Below, piece after piece: positions 51,173-59,167 of a DNA stretch of 64,000 bases. The stretch is from Scatosoma sp045533485 (lineage in GTDB: Bacteria; Bacillota; Clostridia; Christensenellales; Borkfalkiaceae): the NCBI GenBank assembly GCA_045533485.1, contig JAZSHX010000040.1, positions 1 to 64,000 of the forward strand, in the 5' to 3' direction. Numbering within the stretch: the first letter of the stretch is position 1; the number at the start of each line of letters is the position of its first letter. The position numbers and the translations under genes are program-made. The notes beneath the pieces were generated by a model that saw only the letters and a program-made list of their open reading frames with translations, did no database searches and was not told where the DNA came from.

Positions 51173-52197
51173 TTGTTTTTCTCCTTCCGCGTTTGTTCGC
51201 GGCTTTCTCCGTCTCCTTCCTTATTTTCCGCCCTTGCCGCGTCCGCTTCGTATGCGCGTATGATGCGCATAACCAACGGATGGCGTACTACGTCTTTTGC
51301 CGTCAGCGTGCATATCCCCACGCCGTCCACGCCGTCCAACACGCGCGTCGCGTGCAAAAGTCCGCTTTGTTTTCCGTCTAAATCGATTTGCGTAACGTCG
51401 CCGGTGATAATCATCTTACTGCCTTCGCCCATACGCGTCAAAAACATTTTCATTTGTTCTTTCGTGGTGTTTTGCGCTTCGTCCAAAATGATAAATGCGT
51501 TAGAAAGCGTCCTACCGCGCATATACGCTAACGGGGCAACTTCTATATTGCCTTTTTCCATAAGCTTTGCATACGTTTCCACGCCCAGCATTTCTTGCAA
51601 AGCGTCGTATAACGGCCGTAAATACGGATCGACCTTTTCTTGCAAATCCCCCGGTAAAAAGCCCAGCTTTTCCCCTGCTTCCACCGCAGGACGGGTGAGA
51701 ATAATTTTTTCCACCTGCTTGCTTTTGAACGCCGAAACCGCCATGGCTACCGCCAAATACGTTTTCCCCGTACCTGCCGGCCCTACGCCGAATACCACCG
51801 TGTTTTTCTTAATCAAATCCACGTACGCTTTTTGCCCGACTGTCTTGCATTTGATTTGCTTGCCGCGCGCCGTAATGGCTACGATTCCGTCGCCAAGCAG
51901 CGCAATCTCTTCTTCCCTGCCTTCCTTGGCAAGCTCAATGCAATACGCAATTTTTCTTTCGTTGATTTCTTCGCTTCCCGAAGCCAAGCTTGCGCAAAGC
52001 GCCGTGAGCGCCTTGTACGCCACGTTGACGTTTTCTTCTTCCCCTTCCAAGCGGATTTTTGTGCCTTCCACGTAAGCAGAAACGGATAAATTCCGCGTTA
52101 AAAAGTTCAAGTTTTCGTCAAACGCGCCCAAAATGCGCACCAGCTTGTCTACCGACTTAATATCTACCGTTTGTTTGAATTTTGCTTTTTCGCCCAA
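51169..52197 (-). CDS. phoH: PhoH-like ATPase
   Basis: 342 residues if it starts at TTG 52197, which has AGGGGG 7 nt upstream; longer in-frame starts run back through yqfD. P-loop VFGVGPAGTGKTYLAVAMAV, Walker B IILDEAQNTTKEQMKMFLTR, and GDVTQIDLDG define the PhoH group; an N-terminal RNA-binding-like domain precedes it. Proposed RNA helicase/nuclease-associated ATPase. Overlaps pgpH by four bases. Confidence 0.93.
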   Translation of the reverse strand: MGEKAKFKQTVDIKSVDKLVRILGAFDENLNFLTRNLSVSAYVEGTKIRLEGEEENVNVAYKALTALCASLASGSEEINERKIAYCIELAKEGREEEIALLGDGIVAITARGKQIKCKTVGQKAYVDLIKKNTVVFGVGPAGTGKTYLAVAMAVSAFKSKQVEKIILTRPAVEAGEKLGFLPGDLQEKVDPYLRPLYDALQEMLGVETYAKLMEKGNIEVAPLAYMRGRTLSNAFIILDEAQNTTKEQMKMFLTRMGEGSKMIITGDVTQIDLDGKQSGLLHATRVLDGVDGVGICTLTAKDVVRHPLVMRIIRAYEADAARAENKEGDGESREQTRKEKNK

Positions 52198-52232
52198 AGT
52201 ATATCCCCCTTGGCTTGTGTTATGTATGCTTT

Positions 52233-53171
52233 TTATAAATTGATTGTTTGTACTACCGTGTATTCGCAACGCACGCGATAGCCCGTTTGCAAGGGCGTAG
52301 CCACTACCGATTGCAAGCAATCGTTTTCGGTCAACGCGATTTGTAAATACGCCTGCGCAAACGCCTGTTCTTGCGTTTCCACGTCGAAGGCCTGTTCGTA
52401 CGTACACGCGATATAGGCGCGCGCGACGACATCGACGTTTTTCCGTTCTCCGCTCTCCGTTTGCACGTACGCCCCGACCAGCGTATCGCCTGCCTGCACG
52501 CTATCCCCCGCTTTTTTCAAAAGCGTTCCGCTAAGCGCTGTGAGCGAGAGCAACGTTCCCGAGCGGCTTGCTTTCATATCGCCGTGCACACGCATTTCGC
52601 CCAAGAAAGGCGACAGCTGTATTTCCACGTACAAAAATACGCCGTGTTTTTGCAAGGAACAAAACTCTACGTTGGGTATACGCAACAATTCCGCTGTTAC
52701 GCCGTCCGCCTTTTTTGCATCGTAAGGCATAAACAGCTTTACGCCGTGATTTTCAAGCGCCATACGCGCTTCGCGCGCATACGTGGTGTCGCCTACCGTT
52801 TTCACGCCCAGCACCAAGCCGTCCGCGTACAGCGTTCCCACGCAAAATACTAGCGCGCCCAAAAGCAGCCCGATGCGGTTTTTCAGCTTTTCCACATATT
52901 TTGCAAGCCCCACCGCGCCCGTTTTTTGCGCAATATACGAAGTATATTCGCCTATATTATAGCACATGGACGGGAAAATTGCAAAAACTTTTTGACAATC
53001 TTTTGCGTTTACAAGCAAAACTATCTCGTTTTTTTGCGTTTTTTTGACGTTATATACAGGAATTTGCGCTCTTTTCAGCCGCAACAGCGCACGCTCGGGC
53101 ATATTGCCTTGAATACGGAATTTATGCTTCCCCCAAGAGAAAAAGCAAACGCCTTCACGGATAATTTTCAT
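52233..53171 (-). CDS. yqfD: Sporulation protein YqfD
   Basis: 312 residues from ATG 53171. Membrane protein with one clear helix (residues about 105-125) and a large extracytoplasmic part; NMPERALLRLKRAQIPVYNV is family-like. In spore formers it is made in the mother cell under sigma-E and is needed for normal spore development. Overlaps yqfC by four bases and precedes phoH, the conserved order. Slightly shorter than the roughly 395-residue Bacillus form. Confidence 0.9.
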   Translation of the reverse strand: MKIIREGVCFFSWGKHKFRIQGNMPERALLRLKRAQIPVYNVKKTQKNEIVLLVNAKDCQKVFAIFPSMCYNIGEYTSYIAQKTGAVGLAKYVEKLKNRIGLLLGALVFCVGTLYADGLVLGVKTVGDTTYAREARMALENHGVKLFMPYDAKKADGVTAELLRIPNVEFCSLQKHGVFLYVEIQLSPFLGEMRVHGDMKASRSGTLLSLTALSGTLLKKAGDSVQAGDTLVGAYVQTESGERKNVDVVARAYIACTYEQAFDVETQEQAFAQAYLQIALTENDCLQSVVATPLQTGYRVRCEYTVVQTINL

Positions 53172-53431
53172 ATCGGCGTTCCGTCCTTGCCGAAAAATTG
53201 CACGGCGCGCACTTTGCCTTTCAGCCGTAAATCCCCGTCGCAATATTTCCCGATAGACAAATCCACGCCGTCGATTTGCAGGCTGGCGTGCGGAAAATAC
53301 AGCACGATTTGTTCGCTGGAAAAATCCCCCACCGCTTTTACGCCTTCAAAATACCCACCGCCGCCTATCCACAGCGTACAGCGCGACGTTTTTACGTTTT
53401 CTTCCCCGACAATCTCTTTGAAAAGCTCCAT
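53168..53431 (-). CDS. yqfC: Sporulation protein YqfC
   Basis: 87 residues from ATG 53431 (AAAAAGGGGG upstream). YabP/YqfC family pattern: LWIGGGGYFEGVKAVGDFSS, VLYFPHASLQIDGVDLSI, GDLRLKGKVRAVQF. Small spore-coat-morphogenesis-type protein, usually paired with yqfD. Preceded by a sigma-E-like promoter. Confidence 0.9.
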   Translation of the reverse strand: MELFKEIVGEENVKTSRCTLWIGGGGYFEGVKAVGDFSSEQIVLYFPHASLQIDGVDLSIGKYCDGDLRLKGKVRAVQFFGKDGTPI

Positions 53432-53450
53432 ACACGCCCCCTTTTTGGTT

Positions 53451-53480
53451 AGTATATGCAAGCGCAAAAACAGATATTAC
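53451..53480 (-). promoter_or_regulatory. Possible sigma-E sporulation promoter of yqfC-yqfD
   Basis: On the minus strand GTAATATC (53473-53480) and CATATACT (53451-53458) are separated by 14 bp. They resemble the sigma-E consensus (-35 near GAATATT, -10 CATACANT) better than any sigma-A box nearby. Confidence 0.5.
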
Positions 53481-53525
53481 AACAAAAAACCATGGGGCAG
53501 GTACGTGTTGACTTAATCGTTTACA

Positions 53526-55247
53526 TCAAGCAAATTGCCCATTGTACAGCGTTGCATACGCGCCGCCCTTTTGCAGCAGCTGCGCGTGTTTGCCCATTTC
53601 CACCACCTTGCCGTTTTCCATCACCAAAATGACGTCGGCGTTCAAAATGGTGGAAAGCCGATGCGCTACGATAAAGGTAGTTCTGCCTTGCATAAGCGTG
53701 TGAAATGCGTCGCTTATCTTCATTTCCGTGCGCGTGTCGATAGACGAAGTGGCTTCGTCTAAAATGAGCATAGGCGGCAGGGAAAGCATAATCCGCGCGA
53801 TACACAAAAGCTGTTTTTGTCCTTCGGACAAAGCGCCGTGTTCACTCAAAATCGTATCGTAGCCCTTTTCCATACGCTTGAAAAAGCTATGCGCGTGCGC
53901 CGCTTTCGCCGCCGCTATCATTTGTTCATCCGTTGCGTTGGGCGCACCCATTTTAATATTTTCGCGCACCGTGCCGTATTTGAGCCACGTTTCCTGCAAA
54001 ACCATACCGTAATTTTCACGTAGGGATTTGCGCGTTACGTCGCGCACGTCGTTGCCGTCTACGCAAATTGCGCCCGATTGCACGTCGTAAAAGCGCATCA
54101 AAAGATTGATAAGCGTCGTTTTTCCGCTACCCGTTCTACCCACGATTGCCACGCGCGAACCCGATTGCACCTGCAAGGACAAGTCTTCAATCAGCGGTTT
54201 ATCCGCGTTGTAAGAAAAATACACGTTATCAAGCAACACGTTGCCTTGCGCATTTTGCAAAGTTTTATTTTCCGTGTCCGTCGGCTCTTCCTGCTCGTCG
54301 ATAAACGCGAAAATCCGCGCCGCGCAAACAAACGAACCCTTGAGTTCGGTAATCACGCCCGAAATTTCGTTAAAGGGCTTGGTGTATTGATTTGCATACG
54401 ATAAAAATTTGGTCAGTCCGCCTACGGTAAAGCCGCCGCCTGCCACGTGAAACGCACCCAACAGCGCCACTGCCGCGTACACCAAATTATTGATAAACCG
54501 CGTAGACGGGTTGGTAAGCGAAGAATAGAAGGTAGCGTTGAGCGACGCCTTTTCCAAGCGTTCGTTGATTTGCGCAAATACGCGCTCGTTTTCCTGTTCG
54601 TGCGCAAACGCTTGCGTGGTTTTAAGCCCCGAAACGGCTTCTTCCGTGAAGGAAGTTTGCTCCGCGCGCGCCGCCGCCTGCTCTACGAAAAACTTATGCG
54701 TATGCGTAGCGACAAACCGCGCCACGAACAAGGACGCAGGCGTTAAAACAATCACCAACAGCGCAATTTTCCAGTTGGTCAAAAGCATAAAGGCAATCGT
54801 GCCCAAAATGGTCGTCAAGCCCGTGAAAAACTGCGTAAAACCCATCAGCAAACCGTCGGCGAACTGATCGGCGTCCGCCGTCACCCTGCTCACCGTATCG
54901 CCGTGGCCGTGCGTATCAATGTACTTTAAAGGCAGCTTGCCTATCTTATCAAAAGCGTCTTTGCGCAAATCGCGTACTACGTGACAGGAAACGTAATTGT
55001 TGCACAAGCTCATCAGCCACTGTGCGATTGCCGAAACGCCCACTGCCACCGCAACGGATATAAAAGTGCGTTGCAATGTTGCCCAGTCCACGCCGTTTTG
55101 CACAATACAGTCAATCGCGTCGCCGAACAGCACAGGCACCAGCAACGCGCCTGCCACCGACACAAGCGCAAAGAAAATACTGCCAGCCAAGGCAAGGGGA
55201 TATTTGCCCACGTAAGAAAGTACGCGTTTTAAGGTAGAGTTTTTCAT
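53526..55247 (-). CDS. Heterodimeric ABC exporter subunit (second gene)
   Basis: 573 residues: six membrane helices (1-320) fused to an ATPase domain. Walker A VGRTGSGKTTLIN, signature ALSEGQKQLLC (Glu in place of the usual Gly), Walker B LILDEATSSID with catalytic Glu present, and the H-loop VAHRLS. Its start overlaps the partner gene by four bases. The pair resembles BmrCD/LmrCD multidrug or lipid exporters; the substrate is unknown. Confidence 0.93.
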   Translation of the reverse strand: MKNSTLKRVLSYVGKYPLALAGSIFFALVSVAGALLVPVLFGDAIDCIVQNGVDWATLQRTFISVAVAVGVSAIAQWLMSLCNNYVSCHVVRDLRKDAFDKIGKLPLKYIDTHGHGDTVSRVTADADQFADGLLMGFTQFFTGLTTILGTIAFMLLTNWKIALLVIVLTPASLFVARFVATHTHKFFVEQAAARAEQTSFTEEAVSGLKTTQAFAHEQENERVFAQINERLEKASLNATFYSSLTNPSTRFINNLVYAAVALLGAFHVAGGGFTVGGLTKFLSYANQYTKPFNEISGVITELKGSFVCAARIFAFIDEQEEPTDTENKTLQNAQGNVLLDNVYFSYNADKPLIEDLSLQVQSGSRVAIVGRTGSGKTTLINLLMRFYDVQSGAICVDGNDVRDVTRKSLRENYGMVLQETWLKYGTVRENIKMGAPNATDEQMIAAAKAAHAHSFFKRMEKGYDTILSEHGALSEGQKQLLCIARIMLSLPPMLILDEATSSIDTRTEMKISDAFHTLMQGRTTFIVAHRLSTILNADVILVMENGKVVEMGKHAQLLQKGGAYATLYNGQFA

Positions 55248-56989
55248 ACCGCACCCCCTTCTTCGCCGTATTGCGAACGGTAAATTTCGCGGTACACTTC
55301 ACACGTTTGCATCAGCGTTTCGTGCGTACCTACGCCCACCGCTGCGCCGTCGTCCAAAACGATAATTTTGTCCGCGTCGCGTACAGACGAAGTACGTTGC
55401 GACACGATAAACACCGTCGTTTTCAACGCGCGTATGGCTTTACGCAAAGCCGCGTCCGTGGCATAATCCAACGCGGAAGAACTGTCATCCAAAATTAAAA
55501 TTTCGGGTTGCCGTACCAAAGCGCGCGCAATCGTCAAGCGTTGCTTTTGACCGCCGGAGAAGTTTTTGCCGCCCTGCGCCACCGCCGCGTCCAAACCGCC
55601 TTTTTCGGCGATAAACGCATCCGCCTGCGCAATTTTGAGCGCTTCCCAAAGCGCTTCATCCGTTGCGTCCGCTTTGCCCCACAACAAATTATCGCGCACC
55701 GTGCCCTTGAATAACACCGCCTTTTGCGGTACAATACCGATGCGTTCGCGTAAATACGGTTGCAAGCCCTTTTCGCGCACGTTTTTGCCGCCCACGCATA
55801 CCTGCCCTGCGCTTACGTCGTAAAAATGCGGCAAAGCGTTAATGAGCGTCGTTTTCCCACTGCCCGTACCGCCGATAACGCCTATCGTTTGTCCGCGTTC
55901 TGCCGTAAAGGAAATATGTTCAATGGCAGGTTCGGCGTTTTGCGTATATTGCACGGACACATTATCAAAAACGATAAACGGCTTATCCGTTTCCCCGTCG
56001 CCGTCTTCGTCTGTTTGCAAGGACGGCTGCATTTCCAGCACCGCTTGAATACGGCTTCCGCACGCCGCCGCCTTAGTAATGGTGACAATCAAGTTGGCAA
56101 GCTTGATAAGCTCAATCAAAATTTGCCCCATCAGGTTGTACAGCGCAATTACGCTCCCCTGCGAAAGCGCACCGCCGTCTACGCGGATAGCGCCCGTGTA
56201 CAAAAGCAAAATGATTGCGCCGTTGACAAGCACGAACGTTAAAGGGTTGGTGATAGCGGCAATCGCGCCGACGAACTTTCTCTCTTTCGTCAAACTATCG
56301 TTGCGCGTAGCAAACGCTTTGCGTTCGCTTTCTTCCCTGCAAAAAGCGCGAAGCACTCTTGCCCCCGTCAAATTTTCACGCGTAGAAAGCACTACGGCGT
56401 CTAATTTGGACTGCGCCTTTTTGTATAAGGGCATACAAATCCCCATCACGGCAAATACGACTACCGCCAACGCAAAAATGGCAAGCGCGAACACACCGAT
56501 ACTTTTCGGGTCAATAAAGAAGCCCGTAATCATCGCGCCGAACACGATAAAAGGGGAACGCAAAAACAAACGCAAGGTCAAATTGACGCCCGATTGAAAT
56601 TTATCCACGTCGCCCGTCATACGCGTGAGCATCGTCGCCGTACCCATATTGTCAATATCTTTATAAGAAAGCGATTGCAGTTTCTTAAACAGCGCAAAAC
56701 GAATACTTGCCGACACGCCCGTCGCCGTTTTTGCCGCAAAATATTGCGCAATCACCGCAAACAAAAATCCAAATAACCCGAACGCCGCCAACACCAAACA
56801 CATCTTGACGATATACGGCTTGTCCGCATACGGGTAACCCCCGTTTTCAAACGCGCCCAAGCCGCGGTCGACGATCAATCCTACGATAATAGGCACAAGC
56901 AGTTCAAAGGTCGCTTCTAATAATTTGAAAAGCGGCCCTAATATGCTTTGCCATTTATACGCTTTGAAATATGGTAATAACTTTCTCAT
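55244..56989 (-). CDS. Heterodimeric ABC exporter subunit (first gene)
   Basis: 581 residues from ATG 56989 (TTAGGAG upstream; the longer frame to 57058 crosses the promoter). Six membrane helices then ATPase: Walker A IGGTGSGKTTLINAL, signature FSGGQKQRLTIARAL, Walker B LILDDSSSALD. The catalytic Glu is Asp and the H-loop His is Gln (IVSQRTSSV), so this subunit carries the degenerate catalytic residues and its partner the intact ones, the known asymmetry of heterodimeric exporters. Confidence 0.93.
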   Translation of the reverse strand: MRKLLPYFKAYKWQSILGPLFKLLEATFELLVPIIVGLIVDRGLGAFENGGYPYADKPYIVKMCLVLAAFGLFGFLFAVIAQYFAAKTATGVSASIRFALFKKLQSLSYKDIDNMGTATMLTRMTGDVDKFQSGVNLTLRLFLRSPFIVFGAMITGFFIDPKSIGVFALAIFALAVVVFAVMGICMPLYKKAQSKLDAVVLSTRENLTGARVLRAFCREESERKAFATRNDSLTKERKFVGAIAAITNPLTFVLVNGAIILLLYTGAIRVDGGALSQGSVIALYNLMGQILIELIKLANLIVTITKAAACGSRIQAVLEMQPSLQTDEDGDGETDKPFIVFDNVSVQYTQNAEPAIEHISFTAERGQTIGVIGGTGSGKTTLINALPHFYDVSAGQVCVGGKNVREKGLQPYLRERIGIVPQKAVLFKGTVRDNLLWGKADATDEALWEALKIAQADAFIAEKGGLDAAVAQGGKNFSGGQKQRLTIARALVRQPEILILDDSSSALDYATDAALRKAIRALKTTVFIVSQRTSSVRDADKIIVLDDGAAVGVGTHETLMQTCEVYREIYRSQYGEEGGAV

Positions 56990-57019
56990 AAAACTCCTAA
57001 AGCGCTCTCGCTTGCATGT

Positions 57020-57025
57020 ATTATA
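57020..57025 (-). promoter_or_regulatory. Extended -10 promoter of the ABC exporter pair
   Basis: TATAAT (minus strand, 57020-57025) is preceded by TGT, an extended -10; TTGCGT lies 18 bp upstream as a weak -35. Confidence 0.6.
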
Positions 57026-57064
57026 ACACATACGCGCGCGAAAACGCAACAAAAACACCGCGAA

Positions 57065-57098
57065 AAAATGAAAAACGGAGTAATGTTACTCCGTTTTT
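57065..57098 (-). terminator. Terminator of the ispE-linked membrane protein gene
   Basis: A long stem (57071-57083 with 57086-57098, apical part probably open) with ACGGAGTA/TACTCCGT core, T-rich on both strands, 60 bp after the stop of the gene at 57158. Confidence 0.8.
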
Positions 57099-57157
57099 TT
57101 AACTTTTTTGTTAAATATTTACCATCGCACACACGCACGTAGCGCGTTTGACGCCGT

Positions 57158-58105
57158 TTATTTTTCGTCCGTCTTTTGCATGCTCGTGAGTAAAAACCCC
57201 TTATAAATGGCTTTGAGCGCCCTGATTTCCACCAAACGCTGTCCTTCTTCCGTGGACGAAATGCGTTCGTTAGCTCTGCGAATACGCAACACGTTGAACA
57301 TCTTGTTGGAAACGATTAAAAACACGATAAAAAACAGGAAGCTCGCCGCACCGCAAATAATCGTCGGCAGGATAAACCTATCGTCCTTGACCGTCGGGAT
57401 TTTCAACGCAAACACAATCGCCAAAACCAAACACGCAACCAAGGGCAAGCCGGCAATCGCCGTGTGTAAAGCCGTTTTCTTTAAGCGGTCTTTGAGCACT
57501 GCACGACGGGCGATTTGCTTGCTTTCCACGTTTTCAACCAAAGGTTGTTCTTCCGCTTCCAGCTCCTGCATACGCGTTGCAAACGCCGTTTGATATTGCT
57601 CGCGCAAAATATCCACCGCTTTATAGCCAACGTCCGCTTCCAAATTTTCAAAATCGGCGTTGACGTATTCTTCCGCAAGCGCGTCGGGGTTGGTAAAATC
57701 AGCAGTTTTCGCACGCCAGTAGCCCACCGACGCCTGCGTGGGCTCGTCATCCAGCCAAAGCGCCTTTTCAAACTGCAATTCCGCCGCGTGGTAGCTACCC
57801 GTTGCCAAGTGTTCTTCCCCTTCGCGGCAATATTTTTTGTATTCTTCCAAACGCGCCGCCGCGTCTTCTTCACGGCGTTTTTTGAGCGCCATCGCTTCTT
57901 CGGGCGTAAGCGTAGCCAACTCTTCGTCGTCTTCATCCCCGTCAAACACAGGAAACTCAAACAACGCTTCTTCCATTTCTTCCGGTTCTTCCGTGGTTTG
58001 CACTTCGCCGTCCACTTCCGCGTCCGTCACGTCTACAAACCCGTCCTTGGTCTTTTTCAGCTTGACGCCGCGGCCGTATTCATCATCGATAATTCTTTCT
58101 TCCAT
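57158..58105 (-). CDS. TPR-like protein with two C-terminal membrane helices
   Basis: 315 residues, no recognised family. Residues 1-70 are very acidic; 70-110 form a charged coiled coil (TPEEAMALKKRREEDAAARL); about 95-135 hold one TPR-like unit (YCREGEEHLATGSYHAAELQ, FEKALWLDDEPTQASVGYWR). Two membrane helices lie at about 215-240 and 250-275, with a short cytosolic tail. The plan suggests a membrane-tethered scaffold or adaptor. 13 bp after ispE, probably co-transcribed. Confidence 0.75.
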   Translation of the reverse strand: MEERIIDDEYGRGVKLKKTKDGFVDVTDAEVDGEVQTTEEPEEMEEALFEFPVFDGDEDDEELATLTPEEAMALKKRREEDAAARLEEYKKYCREGEEHLATGSYHAAELQFEKALWLDDEPTQASVGYWRAKTADFTNPDALAEEYVNADFENLEADVGYKAVDILREQYQTAFATRMQELEAEEQPLVENVESKQIARRAVLKDRLKKTALHTAIAGLPLVACLVLAIVFALKIPTVKDDRFILPTIICGAASFLFFIVFLIVSNKMFNVLRIRRANERISSTEEGQRLVEIRALKAIYKGFLLTSMQKTDEK

Positions 58106-58118
58106 ATTTTTCTCCTAT

Positions 58119-59042
58119 TTATTCGTTTGCGTTTTCCGTTTCTTCTTTGGAAAGCACGAACGGATTTCTCCAAGCTTTTTTCTCGCGCGGTACGATGGTT
58201 TTTATCACCTGCGCGCGCAATTTTCCTTTCACTCTACTCTTTGCCCACGCACAAAGCTCTTTATGTTCAAAAAGCGCCAACACGCCGCTACCGCTGCCTG
58301 TCATTACCGCGCCGATAGGCGAAAAGGAAAGCGCCGTTTCCATCGCGTTTTGCACGTCGCAATTCAGGCGCGCCGCAGGCAAATACAAATCGTTCGTCAA
58401 ATACCTGCCCACGTCGTTTATGCGGTTTTCCTGCAAACAGGCAAGCAAATTTTCCGTTGCGTTTTCTATCGTTTTCGGCGTGGGATTTGCGTCGTATTCC
58501 TTATAACACGCCCCCGATGAAACGGACGAACGGGGCGTTAAAAGCAAGAAATGCAACTCATTTGCAAGGGGCAGTTTTTCCACTTGATTGCCGCGGCCGC
58601 GCATACGCGCAAAACCGCCGTCCAGCATATACCGCGTATCGCTGCCAAGCGCATCGGCAAGCTCTTCAACCGCCTTTCTATCGTCAATTTTATACAGCTT
58701 TGCCATGCCGTTCAGCACCCCTGCAACGTCGGCAGACGAACCGCCAAGCCCTGCGCCGATAGGGATATTCTTATACACCGTAATATACGCGCCGTCCACC
58801 CCGAACCGTTTAGAAAACAGCTCCGCCGCCTTCAAAGCGTTGTTGTCTTGGGGCGCAATATTTTCACTGCCCTGTCCGTGCATCGTGACAGACGAAAGTG
58901 CGCCTTTGCGTTTTCTCAAAACGATATAATCAAACAAATCCACGCTGGACACCAACGAATCCAGCATATGATATCCGTCCTTTTGCCCAACGATTTCCAA
59001 CGTTAAATTGATTTTTGCATACGCCTTGATACGAACTGCCAT
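58119..59042 (-). CDS. ispE: 4-diphosphocytidyl-2-C-methyl-D-erythritol kinase
   Basis: 307 residues from ATG 59042 (AAAGGAAAC upstream; the longer frame crosses the hairpin and promoter). GHMP kinase: KAYAKINLTLEIVGQKDGYH, ATP loop IPIGAGLGGSSADVAGVLN, and C-terminal GAVMTGSGSGVLALF. Fourth enzyme of the MEP isoprenoid pathway, matching dxr at 27816-28964. The C-terminus is about 20 residues longer than usual and basic. Confidence 0.97.
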   Translation of the reverse strand: MAVRIKAYAKINLTLEIVGQKDGYHMLDSLVSSVDLFDYIVLRKRKGALSSVTMHGQGSENIAPQDNNALKAAELFSKRFGVDGAYITVYKNIPIGAGLGGSSADVAGVLNGMAKLYKIDDRKAVEELADALGSDTRYMLDGGFARMRGRGNQVEKLPLANELHFLLLTPRSSVSSGACYKEYDANPTPKTIENATENLLACLQENRINDVGRYLTNDLYLPAARLNCDVQNAMETALSFSPIGAVMTGSGSGVLALFEHKELCAWAKSRVKGKLRAQVIKTIVPREKKAWRNPFVLSKEETENANE

Positions 59043-59059
59043 AACGTTTCCTTTAAAAA

Positions 59060-59085
59060 TACGGCAGGGAAACACCCCTGCCGTA
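59060..59085 (-). terminator. Hairpin/terminator in the ispE leader
   Basis: A perfect 10-bp stem (59060-59069 with 59076-59085, loop 6) is followed on the minus strand by TTTTTAAAGG. It lies after the SipL-like gene, but also downstream of the ispE promoter and 18 bp before ispE, so it may attenuate ispE. Confidence 0.75.
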
Positions 59086-59101
59086 CGGTTTGTTCTATGG
59101 T

Positions 59102-59130
59102 ATTGTACCACATTTTTACACAAATTTCAA
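59102..59130 (-). promoter_or_regulatory. Promoter of ispE
   Basis: On the minus strand TTGAAA (59125-59130), 17-bp spacer, TACAAT (59102-59107). The predicted start near 59095 precedes the hairpin at 59060-59085. Confidence 0.8.
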
Positions 59131-59167
59131 TATATTCAAAGCGTATTTTGCGTAATTTTTACGAAAA

